Assembly (NCBI RefSeq): GCF_007595705.1
Contig: NZ_NISY01000010.1
Coordinates: 62,001-126,000, forward strand
DNA from: Streptomyces sp. SAJ15
GTDB taxonomy: Bacteria > Actinomycetota > Actinomycetes > Streptomycetales > Streptomycetaceae
Length of the DNA: 64,000 bases
Direction of reading: 5' to 3'
This document shows, piece after piece, positions 48,847 through 59,950 of the stretch. The first letter of the stretch is position 1, and every line of letters starts with the position of its first letter. The translations under genes were made by a program, and so were the position numbers. The notes under the pieces were generated by a model. The model did not search any database. It was given only the letters and a program-made list of their open reading frames with translations, and was not told the origin of the DNA.

Positions 48847-50358
48847 GTGTCGGCAGTCGAGACCATTCATGTGGACGGGGTGTGGCGGGGTGCCTCGTCC
48901 GGCGCTCAGCGGGAGGTCCTCGACCCCGCCGACGCCACCGTGCTGGCCGTCGTCGCCGAGGGCGGCGCCGAGGACACCGACGCGGCGGTGGCCGCCGCCC
49001 GGCGCGCCTTCGACGCCGGGCCCTGGCCGCGTACGCCCGTCGCCGAGCGCGCCGAGCTGCTGCGCCGCGTCGCCGGGCTGCTCCAGCGCGACCGGGAGGC
49101 GATCGCGCTCACCGAGAGCCGCGACACCGGCAAGACCCTCGAAGAGGGCCGCATCGACGTCGACGACGTCACCAACGCCTTCCGTTACTTCGCCGACCTC
49201 GTGGTCAACGAGGCGGGCGGACGCGTGGTGGACGCCGGCAGCCCCGATGTGCACAGCGTGGTCGTGTACGAGCCGGTGGGCGTCTGCGGCCTGATCACCC
49301 CCTGGAACTACCCCCTGCTCCAGGCGAGTTGGAAGATCGCTCCGGCGCTCGCGGCCGGCAACACCTTCGTCATCAAGCCCAGCGAGATCACCCCGCTCTC
49401 CACCGTCCATCTGCTGCGCCTGCTGGTGGAGGCCGGACTCCCGGCCGGCGTGGCCAACCTGGTCACCGGCGCCGGCGACCCGGTCGGCGCCCGGCTCGCC
49501 GACCACCCCGACGTGGACCTGGTCTCCTTCACCGGCGGCCTGGCCAGCGGCACCAAGGTGATGGCGGCCGCCGCCCCGAGTGTGAAGAAGGTGGCGCTGG
49601 AGCTGGGCGGCAAGAACCCCAACGTCGTCTTCGCCGACGCATGCGCCACCGCCGAGGGCTTCGACACCGCCGTGGACCAGGCGCTCAACGCCGCCTTCAT
49701 CCACAGCGGCCAGGTCTGCTCGGCCGGCTCCCGGCTCATCGTCGAGGAGTCCGTGCGCGAGCGCTTCGTCGCCGAACTCGCCCGCCGCGCCGAGCGGATC
49801 ACCCTCGGCCGCGGCACCGAGAGCGGCGTGGAGTGCGGCCCGCTGGTCTCCGCCCAGCAGCTGGCCAAGACCGCGGCGTATGTGGAGTCCGCGCTCGCCG
49901 AAGGCGCCCTGCTGCGCTGCGGCGGCGCCCGGCCCGAGCCCTCCGAGGCCGACCCCGAGCGGCCCGCCTCCGGGTACTTCTACCTGCCGACCGTGCTCGA
50001 CGGCTGCCACCGCGGGATGCGGGTGGTGCGCGAGGAGACCTTCGGCCCGATCCTCACCGTGGAGACCTTCCGCACCGAGGACGAGGCCGTGGCGCTCGCC
50101 AACGACACCGAGTACGGGCTGGCCGGGGCCGTGTGGTCCGCGGACACCGCCCGCGCCCGACGGGTCGCCGGCCGGCTGCGGCACGGCACGGTCTGGATCA
50201 ACGACTACCACCCCTACCTGCCGCAGGCGGAGTGGGGCGGCTTCGGCAAGTCCGGCGTCGGCCGCGAGCTGGGCCCCTCCGGCCTGGCCGAGTACCGCGA
50301 GGCCAAGCACGTCTACGAGAACCTCCGGCCGCGGCCGGTCCGCTGGTTCGCCGGCTGA
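48847..50358 (+). CDS. betB: Betaine aldehyde dehydrogenase
   Basis: The 503-residue enzyme of the ALDH superfamily oxidises betaine aldehyde to glycine betaine with NAD. It has the co-substrate tract PWNYPLLQASWKIAPALAAG, the general-base Glu in LELGGKNP, the catalytic Cys in HSGQVCSAG, and EEVFGPI-like EETFGPILTV. The GTG at 48847 fits the family start. It begins the five-gene operon betB, betA, ABC ATPase, permease and binding protein. The 226 bases upstream hold the promoter; no regulator gene is nearby. Confidence 0.93.
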   Translation: MSAVETIHVDGVWRGASSGAQREVLDPADATVLAVVAEGGAEDTDAAVAAARRAFDAGPWPRTPVAERAELLRRVAGLLQRDREAIALTESRDTGKTLEEGRIDVDDVTNAFRYFADLVVNEAGGRVVDAGSPDVHSVVVYEPVGVCGLITPWNYPLLQASWKIAPALAAGNTFVIKPSEITPLSTVHLLRLLVEAGLPAGVANLVTGAGDPVGARLADHPDVDLVSFTGGLASGTKVMAAAAPSVKKVALELGGKNPNVVFADACATAEGFDTAVDQALNAAFIHSGQVCSAGSRLIVEESVRERFVAELARRAERITLGRGTESGVECGPLVSAQQLAKTAAYVESALAEGALLRCGGARPEPSEADPERPASGYFYLPTVLDGCHRGMRVVREETFGPILTVETFRTEDEAVALANDTEYGLAGAVWSADTARARRVAGRLRHGTVWINDYHPYLPQAEWGGFGKSGVGRELGPSGLAEYREAKHVYENLRPRPVRWFAG

Positions 50359-50410
50359 GCGACCACCGCCCACCGACGCCGACCAGCCTGCGCAACAGAG
50401 GAGTACCCGA

Positions 50411-52020
50411 ATGCCCCCCCAGCCCTCCCACGTCTACGACTACGTCGTCGTCGGCGGCGGCACCGCCGGCTCGGTGATCGCCTCCCGGCTCACCGAGGAC
50501 CCGTCCGTCCGCGTCGCCGTCATCGAAGGCGGCCCCTCCGACGTCGACCGCCCCGAGGTGCTCACCCTGCGCCGCTGGCTCGGACTGCTCGGCGGCGAAC
50601 TCGACTACGACTACCCGACGGTGGAACAGCCACGCGGCAACTCCCACATCAGACACAGCCGCGCCCGCGTCCTCGGCGGCTGCTCCTCGCACAACACCCT
50701 GATCTCCTTCAAGCCGCTCCCCGGCGACTGGGACGAGTGGGCCGAGGCCGGCGCCGAGGGCTGGGACGCGGCCTCCATGGACCCGTACTTCCACCGGCTG
50801 CGCAACAACATCGTCCCCGTGGACGAGAAGGACCGGAACGCCATCGCCCGCGACTTCGTCGAGGCGGCCCGGGTCGCCGCCGACGTGCCGCGCGTCGAGG
50901 GCTTCAACCAGCGGCCCTTCCACGAGGGCGTCGGCTTCTTCGACCTCGCGTACCACCCGGAGGACAACAAGCGCTCCTCCGCCTCCGTCGCCTACCTCCA
51001 CCCCCACCTGGAGGCCGGCGACCGCCCCAACCTGACGCTGCTGCTGGAGACCTGGGCGCACCAGCTGGAGTTCGACGCCACGCTCCGCGCCACCGGTGTG
51101 CGGGTGCGCACCAAGGACGGCGAGGAGCTGCTGATCGAGGCCGAGCGCGAGGTGCTGGTCTGCGCCGGCGCCGTCGACACCCCGCGGCTGCTGCTGCACT
51201 CCGGCATCGGCCCCAGGGCCGACCTGGAGGCGCTGGGCATCCCCGTCCTGCACGACCTGCCGGGCGTCGGCGAGAACCTGCTGGACCACCCCGAGTCGGT
51301 GATCGTCTGGGAGACGAACGGGCCGATCCCGGAGAACTCCGCGATGGACTCCGACGCCGGGCTCTTCGTCCGTCGCGACCCCGAATCCCGCGGTCCGGAC
51401 CTGATGTTCCACTTCTACCAGATCCCCTTCACCGACAACCCGGAGCGGCTCGGCTACCAGAAGCCCGAGCACGGTGTGTCGATGACCCCCAACATCCCCA
51501 AGCCGCGTAGCCGCGGCCGGCTCTACCTCACCAGCGCCGACCCGGCCGTCAAGCCCGCCCTCGACTTCCGCTACTTCACCGACGAGGACGACTACGACGC
51601 GAAGACGCTGGTCGACGGCATCCGCCTGGCCCGTGAGATCGCCCGCACCGAGCCGCTGGCCGGCTGGCTCAGGCGCGAGGTCTGCCCCGGCCCCGAGCTC
51701 ACCACCGACGAGGAGCTCAGCGACTACGCGCGCAAGGTCGCGCACACGGTCTACCACCCGGCCGGCACCTGCAAGATGGGCGCGCCGACCGACGAACAGG
51801 CCGTCGTCGACCCGCAGTTGCGGGTGCGGGGGCTCTCCGGCATCCGGATCGCCGACGCGTCGGTCTTCCCGACCATGACCGCCGTCAACCCGATGATCGG
51901 TGTGCTGATGGTGGGGGAGAAGTGCGCGGAACTCATCGCGCGGGGGGAAGCGGCAGCGCCCGGGGCACCGGGGGCGATCGCACAGGGGGACAGCAAACAG
52001 ACCCCGGGAGGTCATGCGTG

Positions 52021-52021
<1 letters not shown>
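50411..52021 (+). CDS. betA: Choline dehydrogenase-like GMC oxidoreductase
   Basis: The 536-residue FAD enzyme of the GMC family has the dinucleotide motif VVGGGTAGSVIASRL, GMC signature 1-like RVLGGCSSHN, signature 2-like GAVDTPRLLLHSGIGP, and the active-site HTVYHPAGTCKMG and VNPMIGV tracts. Next to betB it should oxidise choline to betaine aldehyde. A related choline oxidase or another alcohol substrate is possible but less likely here. AGAGGAG precedes the ATG. Its stop overlaps the ATPase start by one base. Confidence 0.9.
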
Positions 52022-53093
<1,072 letters not shown>

Positions 53094-53097
<4 letters not shown>

Positions 53098-55163
53098 GCG
53101 CAGTGACCACCACCTCCGCGCCCGGCACCGGTAAGGCCAAGAGCAAGGCCGGCGCCGCGGGCGCCGCGGCCGCCACCGGTTCCGCCGGGCGGAAGACGGC
53201 CGACTCCGCGACCTCCTACGCCCACAGACGCGGCCTGCCGGCCGCCCTGGCCCGGCACCGCACCCTGGCCAAGCTGCTGACGCTGGCCGCCCTGGCCGCC
53301 CTGCTGGTGCCGCTGGCGCACGCCCGCTGGGCCAGCGGCAGCTGGCCGGAGGCGCTGACCGTTGACCTGGCCCAGCCGCTCGGCGACGCCAACACCTGGA
53401 TCATCGACAACCGGGACAGCCACCCGGTCTTCCTCTACTTCTTCGGGCACATCAGCAACGGGATCATCATCTCGGTGCGCGCCGTCTACGTGACGCTCCT
53501 CGCCCTCGGCTGGGCCGGGGTCACCGCCGCCGCCACCCTGCTGTCCTGGCGCGTGGCCGGGGCGCGGGTGGCGGCCACCGCCGGGGTGTCGTTCGCCGTC
53601 TGCGGGCTGCTCGGCATGTGGGTGCCGACGATGCAGACGCTCGCCCTGATGGCGGTCGCGGTCACCGTGTCCGTGGTCATCGGCGCCCTGCTGGGCCTGG
53701 CCGCCGGGCTGTCCGACCGCACCGACCGCGCGCTGCGCCCCGTGCTCGACACCATGCAGGTGCTGCCGGCCTTCGCCTATCTGCTCCCGGTGGTGCTGGT
53801 CTTCGGCATCGGCGTGCCCGGCGCCGTGCTGGCCACCGTCATCTACGCGGCCCCGCCGATGGCCCGGCTCACCGCGCTGGGCCTGCGCGGCGCCGACGCC
53901 GGGGTGCTGGAGGCCGTCTCCTCGCTCGGCGCCACCGGCCGGCAGCGGCTGCTGTCCGCGCGGCTGCCGCTGGCCCGCCGCGAGCTGCTGCTGGGCCTCA
54001 ACCAGACCATCATGATGGCGCTGTCGATGGCCGTCATCGCCTCGATGATCGGCGGCGGCGGCCTCGGCGACCGCGTCTACCAGGCGCTGTCCACCGTCGA
54101 CGTCGGCAAGGCGCTGGCCGCCGGCATCCCGATCGTGCTGCTCGCCGTCGTCCTGGACCGCACCACCGCGGCCGCCGGCGAGCGCGCCGGCGCCGAGCGC
54201 GGCGGCCCGGCCTGGGCCCGCGGCTGGCGGGCCTGGACGGGAGTCGCGGCGCTCACGGCGGCCGCGGCGCTCGCGGCCCGTGCGCTTGGCTCCCTCACCT
54301 GGCCGGAGAGCTGGACCCTGGCCATCGCCGAACCCGTCAACGACGCCAAGGAGTGGATGGTGGACCACCTCTACTCCGGCGTGCCGGTCATCGGCGGCAC
54401 CGCCGACTGGGCGGCCGCGTACGTGCGGTGGGTGCTGGACCCGCTGCGCGACGGCCTCCAGTGGCTGCCCTGGTGGGCGGTGCTGCTCGCGGTCGCCACC
54501 CTGGCCTGGCTGATCGGCACCTGGGGCACCGCCCTGACCGCCACCCTCGCCATGGCCGCGATCGGCGTGCTCGGCGTGTGGGAGCCGTCCATGGACACGC
54601 TCTCGCAGGTCCTGGCCGCGCTGGCGGTCACGCTGGTGCTGGGCTTCGCGATCGGCGTCGCCGCCGCGCGCAGCCCCCGGCTGGAGCGGTTGCTGCGCCC
54701 GGTGCTGGACGTGTGCCAGACCATGCCGCAGTTCGTCTACCTGATCCCGGTGGTCGCGCTCTTCGGCGTCGGCCGGGCCCCGGCCGCGGCCGCCGCCATC
54801 GTCTACGCGCTGCCCGCCGTCATCCGCATCACCACCCAGGGCCTGCGCCAGGTCGACCCGGCCGCCCTGGAGTCCGCCCGGTCCCTGGGCGCCACCCGCA
54901 ACCAGCAGCTGTGGCAGGTCCAGCTGCCGCTGGCCCGCCCGGCCCTGCTGCTCGCCGTCAACCAGGCGGTCGTCCTGGTCCTCGCCGTCGTCATCATCGG
55001 CGGCCTGGTCGGCTCCGGGGCGCTCGGCTACGACGTCGTCTTCGGCCTCGCCCAGGGCGACCTGGCCACCGGCCTGGTCGCCGGCACCGCCATCGTCTGC
55101 CTCGGACTGATGCTGGACCGGGTGACGCAGCCGACCGCCCGCCGCGACCGGAAGGGAGCCTGA
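53094..55163 (+). CDS. Glycine betaine/choline ABC permease with two fused transport domains
   Basis: The 689-residue protein is about twice the length of a normal ProW permease and has two tandem BPD-type domains. Each has its own EAA loop: EAVSSLGATGRQRLLSARLP (273-292) and ESARSLGATRNQQLWQVQLP (593-612). Each domain is preceded by an outer loop and helices (MWVPTMQTLALMAV and WEPSMDTLSQVLA are matching tracts). It probably forms the whole membrane part as one chain. Coupled to the ATPase by 4 bases and to the binding protein by 1 base. Confidence 0.93.
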
Positions 55164-55164
55164 C

Positions 55165-56133
55165 ATGACCACTCGTACGAAGCTGGCCTCGGCGGCCGCG
55201 GCTGTCCTGGCGGTCACCCTCACCGGCTGCGGCGCGGCCGACATGACCCAGCAGACCTCGCCGTACGCCAACGTCGACGGGGCGAAGACGGTCACCCTGT
55301 CCGTCCAGTCCTGGGTCGGCGCGCAGGCCAACGTGGCCGTCGCCCAGTACCTGCTGGAGCACGAGCTGGACTACCGCGTCGACACCGTCCAGGTCGACGA
55401 GGTCCCCGCCTGGGACGCCCTCAGCCAGGGCCGGGTCGACGCCCTCCTGGAGGACTGGGGCCACCCCGAGCAGGAACAGCGCTACGTCGAGGACAAGAAG
55501 ACCATCGCCCGCGGCGGCGACCTCGGCGTCACCGGCCACATCGGCTGGTACGTCCCCAAGTACTTCGCCGACGCCCACCCCGACGTCACCGACTGGAAGA
55601 ACCTCAACAAGTACGCCGACGAGTTCCGCACCCCGGAGAGCGGCGGCAAGGGCCAGCTCCTCGATGGCTCCCCCTCCTACATCACCAACGACAAGGCCCT
55701 GGTGAACAACCTCGACCTGGACCTCCAGGTCGTCTTCGCCGGCTCCGAGGCCGCCCAGATCACCCAGATCAAGCAGTTCGCCAAGGAGAAGAAGCCCTTC
55801 CTCACCTACTGGTACGAACCCCAGTGGCTCTTCAACGAGGTCCCCATGGTCGAGGTGAAGCTGCCGAAGTACACCGACGCCTGCGCCGAGAAGGGCGCCG
55901 CCGACCCGAAGACCGTCGACTGCGCCTACCCCACCACCCCGCTGCAGAAGTACCTCAACGCCGACTTCGCGAAGGAGGGCGGCAAGGCGGCGGAGTTCCT
56001 GAAGAGGTTCCGCTGGACCAAGGAGATGCAGAACGAGGTGTCGGAGCTCATCGCTTCCAAGGGCCTCACTCCCGAGGAGGCGGCCGAGCGCTGGGTGAAG
56101 GACCACCGGGAGGTGTGGCGGGCGTGGCTCTGA
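55165..56133 (+). CDS. Glycine betaine/choline-binding lipoprotein
   Basis: The 322-residue protein has a lipobox LTGC near residue 20 and an OpuAC/ProX-type fold: SVQSWVGAQANVAVAQYLLE, EDWGHPEQE, WKNLNKYADEF and TYWYEPQWLFNEV. The Trp and Tyr residues here are the usual cation-pi box for a quaternary amine. It is the outer receptor for the permease just upstream, ending the operon. GGAAGGGAG is ahead of the ATG. There is no clear terminator before the convergent Uma2 gene. Confidence 0.92.
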   Translation: MTTRTKLASAAAAVLAVTLTGCGAADMTQQTSPYANVDGAKTVTLSVQSWVGAQANVAVAQYLLEHELDYRVDTVQVDEVPAWDALSQGRVDALLEDWGHPEQEQRYVEDKKTIARGGDLGVTGHIGWYVPKYFADAHPDVTDWKNLNKYADEFRTPESGGKGQLLDGSPSYITNDKALVNNLDLDLQVVFAGSEAAQITQIKQFAKEKKPFLTYWYEPQWLFNEVPMVEVKLPKYTDACAEKGAADPKTVDCAYPTTPLQKYLNADFAKEGGKAAEFLKRFRWTKEMQNEVSELIASKGLTPEEAAERWVKDHREVWRAWL

Positions 56134-56186
56134 CATGAGCCGACGAGCGCCCCACCCGCGCTGAGAGCGAGGCCCCGGCGCAAGGG

Positions 56187-56762
56187 CTACTTCGGAAAGA
56201 GAGAGGTGTCGAGTTCGAAGCCGAAAGGTTCGGGCAGCGGCACCCGTTCCCCGAACGGAACGGTCTTCTCGTCCCGGAACCGGCCCTTGCCGTCGGGGTT
56301 CGCGTACACGGTCGTGCTCCCGCCGCCGTCATGCGGATCCACGAGCAGGTAGACGGGGACCTGCGAGTGGGCGTAGCCCCAGAGCTTGGAGGTGCGGTCG
56401 CGACGTGCCGTGGACGGTGAGGTGATCTCGCACGCGAGGAGTACGTCGTCGGCGGGAAGCTGCCACTCCTTGCGGTTGTCGGTCAGCGCGGCCGCCTCGC
56501 AGACGAGGAGATCGGGGATGAACCGCTCACCGGTCGCCGGGAGGACGACGGTTTCCGTGTTGGTGATCATCCACTCGTCCGGGGTCGCCTTGATGAGCAT
56601 GCGCATCAGCCGGCCGAAGATCCAGTTGTGCTGACTCGTGGGCGTGGGTGAAATGACGATCTCCCCCCCGATGAGCTCCGCGCGCTGCCCCTCAGGCAGG
56701 TCAAGGTGCTCATAGGTGTGCATGAGCTCTTCCAGCGTCTGGTCGGGCAGCGGCGCCGTCAT
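56187..56762 (-). CDS. Uma2-family (DUF820) putative endonuclease
   Basis: The 191-residue protein has the PD-(D/E)XK-like build of the Uma2 family: ELIGGEIVISPTPTSQHN, FIPDLLVCE (acid strand), ACEITSPSTARRDRTSK (E and K), YLLVDPHDGG. The family is very common in Streptomyces and of unknown cellular role. ATG 56762 has GGGAGG 7 bases upstream, better than ATG 56777. Confidence 0.88.
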   Translation of the reverse strand: MTAPLPDQTLEELMHTYEHLDLPEGQRAELIGGEIVISPTPTSQHNWIFGRLMRMLIKATPDEWMITNTETVVLPATGERFIPDLLVCEAAALTDNRKEWQLPADDVLLACEITSPSTARRDRTSKLWGYAHSQVPVYLLVDPHDGGGSTTVYANPDGKGRFRDEKTVPFGERVPLPEPFGFELDTSLFPK

Positions 56763-56874
56763 CACGAGACCTCCCATGTCCGAGCCCTTCCTCCGTGACT
56801 CCGAGCCGACGAGCCGTACCGCCGCCGTCGGAGCCTGTGACCATCATGGGCCCATGGCGCGGCCCACGACACGA

Positions 56875-56914
56875 CGATCGCCCTCGCCTGTCACAACGAC
56901 GGCGAGGGCGATCG
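56875..56914. terminator. Perfect 14-bp hairpin between the 60-residue gene and the Uma2 gene
   Basis: CGATCGCCCTCGCC pairs with GGCGAGGGCGATCG over a 12-base loop, 40 bases past the stop of the leftward small gene. Confidence 0.85.
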
Positions 56915-56954
56915 GTTACGCCATGTGTTCGATGAGCGACATGGGGCAGGTCGT

Positions 56955-57137
56955 TCATGGTGCGGTGGTGCAGCCGCGATCCTTTGCCGCAGCGGTGGCG
57001 AACGCTTTTTCGTCCGCGACGGTGCCGGCCGTCCCGGTGTCCGGCTGGATGTCCTCCGTGAGCGCCTTGACCGCTGCCGCCTTCCCCGGGTTGTTCGTCT
57101 TGAGTACGCCCAGACCCTGTGGTCCCCCGTCGGACAT
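56955..57137 (-). CDS. Small protein of 60 residues, unknown
   Basis: MSDGGPQGLGVLKTNNPGKA is followed by AAVKALTEDIQPDTG, a Thr/Ala/Glu region and a KDRGCTTAP end. GGGGAAGG lies about 8 bases before the ATG and codon use is normal, so it is likely real. It has no signal peptide and no maturase gene beside it, so it is not called a modified peptide. The single Cys near the end is notable. A good terminator follows it. Confidence 0.6.
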   Translation of the reverse strand: MSDGGPQGLGVLKTNNPGKAAAVKALTEDIQPDTGTAGTVADEKAFATAAAKDRGCTTAP

Positions 57138-57260
57138 GTGACCCGCCTTCCCCCGTGTCCCGGCCTTGATGATCAAGCCGGCGGCCACGCTAACTCGCCC
57201 GACTGGCACCGCAGATGAGACGAGGGCGGTCTTAACGGATCCTCTACGTCACGGCGTCGC

Positions 57261-57749
57261 TCACGCGTGGGTGCCCGGCTGGTAGGCGCCCGGCACCGAG
57301 CGGCAGGTGACGGCGATCCGGTTCCAGGAGTTGATGGCGATGATGAGGGAGATCAGCTGGGACAGCTCCTTCTCGTCGAAGTGCTCGGCCGCCCGCTGGA
57401 AGACCTCGTCCGGCACGAAGCCGTCGGTCAGCACCGTGACGGCCTCGGTCAGGGCGAGCGCCGCCTGCTCCTTCTCCGTGTAGTAACCCGGCGCCTCCTC
57501 CCACGCGTTGAGGAGGTAGATACGCGCCTCGCTCTCGCCGTTGTGCCGCGCGTCCTTGGTGTGCATGTCCAGGCAGAAGGCACAGTGGTTGATCTGCGAG
57601 GCTCGGATCTTCACCAGCTCGATCAGAACCGGGTCCAGGCCCTTGCGGGCGGCCATCTCCAGGCCGAGCATGGCCTTGTAGACCTCGGGGGCGTGCTGCG
57701 CGAGGTTGAGTCGGGGCTGGTGCGCGTGGGTGTTCTCCTGAGTGGTCAT
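57261..57749 (-). CDS. Carboxymuconolactone decarboxylase/AhpD-like alkylhydroperoxidase
   Basis: The 162-residue protein has the AhpD-type active site ASQINHCAFCLDMHTKDAR, with CxxC and the downstream His. It also has the helix LISLIIAINSWNRIAV. Proteins of this kind reduce peroxides using a thiol pair. It is divergent from a MocR regulator, with 46 bases between starts, and is the likely target of that regulator. ATG 57749. Confidence 0.92.
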   Translation of the reverse strand: MTTQENTHAHQPRLNLAQHAPEVYKAMLGLEMAARKGLDPVLIELVKIRASQINHCAFCLDMHTKDARHNGESEARIYLLNAWEEAPGYYTEKEQAALALTEAVTVLTDGFVPDEVFQRAAEHFDEKELSQLISLIIAINSWNRIAVTCRSVPGAYQPGTHA

Positions 57750-57795
57750 GCCTCCACGCTAAGCCGGGATCAACCCATGAGTATGGTCCAATTCC

Positions 57796-59232
57796 ATGGA
57801 GGATTCCCGGGCCACTTTCGGCAGTGATCTGCACCTCGACCTGCCCGGCGCGCCGGGCTCCGGCGACCGCGGCCGAGGAGGGGCGGGGGTGCGCGCCGCG
57901 CTCACCTCGGCCCTGCGGGAGGCCGTCCGCGGCGGACGACTGTCCCCCGGCATCCGGCTGCCGTCCTCCCGTTCGCTCGCGGCCGACCTCGGCATCGCCC
58001 GCAACACCGTCGCCGACGCCTACGGGGACCTGGTCGCCGAGGGTTGGCTCACCGCCCGTCAGGGCTCCGGCACCCGCGTCGCGCAGCGCGTCATTCCGCC
58101 CGCGCCCGCCCCGCCGCGCTCTCCCGCGGTCCGGCTGAGCCCGCGCCCCGTCTACAACCTCCGGCCCGGCAGCCCGGACGTCTCCGCCTTCCCCCGCGCG
58201 GCCTGGCTCGCCGCCTCCCGCCGCGCCCTGACCCACGCCCCCAGCGACGCCTTCGGCCACGTCGACCAGCGCGGCCGCGCGGAGCTGCGCCAGGTGCTGG
58301 CCGGATACCTGGCGCGCGCCCGCGGGGTGCGGGCGGACCCCGAGCGCATCGTCGTCTTCTCGGGCTTCGTCCAGGGGCTCACCCTGCTCGGCCGGGTGCT
58401 CGCCGCGCGCGGGTCGAAGGAGGTGGCGGTCGAGTCGTACGGGCTGTACTTCCACCGCGACGTCTTCCCCCGCGTGGGGCTGCGCACCCGCCCGCTGACC
58501 GTGGACGAGCACGGCGCGCGCACCGGTGAGCTGACGACGGCACCCGAGCTGCGCCACGCACGGGCGGTGCTGCTCACCCCGGCGCACCAGTTCCCGACCG
58601 GAGTCTCGCTCCACCCCGACCGGCGGGCGGCGGTGGTCGACTGGGCGCGGTCGGTCGACGGGCTGGTCCTGGAGGACGACTACGACGGCGAGTTCCGCTA
58701 CGACAGACAGTCGGTGGGCGCTCTTCAGGGTCTGGATCCGGAGCGGGTCGTCTACCTCGGCACCGCCAGCAAGAGCCTCGCCCCGGCGCTCCGGCTGGCC
58801 TGGATGGTGCTGCCCGACCGACTCGTGGACGAGGTGCTGGCGCTGAAGGCGACCGGCGAGTGGCCGCAGGGCGCGCTGGACCAGCTCACGCTCGCGGAGT
58901 TCATCGACTCGGGCGCGTACGACCGGCATGTGCGCGGCATGCGACTGCGCTACCGGCGCCGGCGCGACCAGCTCGTCGCCGCGCTCGCCGAACGCGCCCC
59001 GCACATCCGGGTCAGCGGCATCGCCGCCGGACTCCACGCCGTCCTCGAACTGCCCCCGGGCACCGAACGGTCCGTCATCCAGGGCGCCGCCTGGCACGGT
59101 CTGGCGCTGGAGGGCCTGGCGACCTTCCGCTACGGGGACGAGGGTGGCCGCGACGCCCTGGTCTTCGCCTATGGCACCCCGCCCGACCACGCCTTCGCGG
59201 GCGCGCTGGACGCGCTGTGCCGCGTGCTCTAG
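57796..59232 (+). CDS. MocR-type regulator, paralogue of the gene at 4.4 kb
   Basis: The 478-residue protein has a GntR winged helix (LPSSRSLAADLGIARNTVADAY) and a PLP domain with LEDDYDGEFRYD and the PLP lysine in GTASKSLAPALR. It is close in sequence to the 4442-5896 protein throughout. Unlike that gene it is divergent from a probable target, the AhpD-like gene. The 46-base gap contains TATGGTCCAATTCC, an AT-richer patch likely to hold both promoters and the operator. The start ATG has no ribosome site and may be leaderless. Confidence 0.92.
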   Translation: MEDSRATFGSDLHLDLPGAPGSGDRGRGGAGVRAALTSALREAVRGGRLSPGIRLPSSRSLAADLGIARNTVADAYGDLVAEGWLTARQGSGTRVAQRVIPPAPAPPRSPAVRLSPRPVYNLRPGSPDVSAFPRAAWLAASRRALTHAPSDAFGHVDQRGRAELRQVLAGYLARARGVRADPERIVVFSGFVQGLTLLGRVLAARGSKEVAVESYGLYFHRDVFPRVGLRTRPLTVDEHGARTGELTTAPELRHARAVLLTPAHQFPTGVSLHPDRRAAVVDWARSVDGLVLEDDYDGEFRYDRQSVGALQGLDPERVVYLGTASKSLAPALRLAWMVLPDRLVDEVLALKATGEWPQGALDQLTLAEFIDSGAYDRHVRGMRLRYRRRRDQLVAALAERAPHIRVSGIAAGLHAVLELPPGTERSVIQGAAWHGLALEGLATFRYGDEGGRDALVFAYGTPPDHAFAGALDALCRVL

Positions 59233-59244
59233 CGGCTCGCCCCA

Positions 59245-59268
59245 CCGCGGCCCCGGCGCCGGCCGCGG
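59245..59268. terminator. Weak GC-rich palindrome between convergent genes
   Basis: CCGCGGCC and GGCCGCGG pair over 8 bases that are nearly self-complementary, between the MocR and the small secreted-protein genes. Confidence 0.4.
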
Positions 59269-59307
59269 CGGGCTCGCCCCGAGCCTTCCGGTCGGCCGCG
59301 GTCGCGC

Positions 59308-59775
59308 CTAGCCGGGGACGATCTCCCCGTCCCGGAGGTGGTAGCGGTGTGTCGGCGAACACCCGATCGACGGCGTGATCAGCAGGCTGACCGCGATGGG
59401 CTGCGGCGGGGCGCTCGCCGTGGAGAACTGGCACACCGCCTGCGACCCGGTCAGCGGGAACCAGAACCAGCCGTCGGCCGCGCCGACCGTCTCCTGGTCC
59501 CGGAGCCTCCAGCGGCCGTCGGCCTGGGTGTAGGTGGCCAGTCTCACCGTCGCCGCGTACGGGTCGGAGGCGGAGCGGACGGCGGTGAGGGTGACCTGGA
59601 GGTCCGTCCCGAGCGTGCTGGAGGCGATCTGCCGGGTCTGGGCCCGGGAGGGGGTGTCGCCGCGGTCCTGCGGGCCGACGGCGGTGGCCTGCGGCCCGAC
59701 AGCCGCCATCGAGGCCAGGGCCAGGGCGCCGGCGGTCAGCGCGGTGTGCCGGATCCGGCGGGTGCTGGTCTTCAT
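59308..59775 (-). CDS. Small secreted protein, unknown
   Basis: The 155-residue protein has a signal peptide (MKTSTRRIRHTALTAGALAL, cut near TAVG). The mature domain reads SSTLGTDLQVTLTAVRSASD, then YTQADGRWRLRDQETVGA, and has two Cys (AVCQFS and IGCSPTH) that could form a disulfide. No family is recognised. AGGAG is 6 bases ahead of the ATG. It is divergent from the TetR gene, with 175 bases between them. Confidence 0.75.
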   Translation of the reverse strand: MKTSTRRIRHTALTAGALALASMAAVGPQATAVGPQDRGDTPSRAQTRQIASSTLGTDLQVTLTAVRSASDPYAATVRLATYTQADGRWRLRDQETVGAADGWFWFPLTGSQAVCQFSTASAPPQPIAVSLLITPSIGCSPTHRYHLRDGEIVPG

Positions 59776-59950
59776 GCTGATCTCCTCAGGGGGAGCGCGT
59801 GGGGGACCCTGCTGTCGAAGAGACGCCCGAGTGTCTCCGACGGTTGTATGGAGATGGTCTGATATCACCCGTTTGGCGGAGTGACGATTTGCTCCACACT
59901 GTGCAGTTTTTCCACCGTGCGCGGGAGCTCAACGCTGTAGAGTGACGGTC

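Noticed and set aside
56955..57137. The 60-residue gene as a lanthipeptide or lasso precursor
   Set aside because: No modifying enzyme or leader peptidase gene is near, and it has only one Cys.
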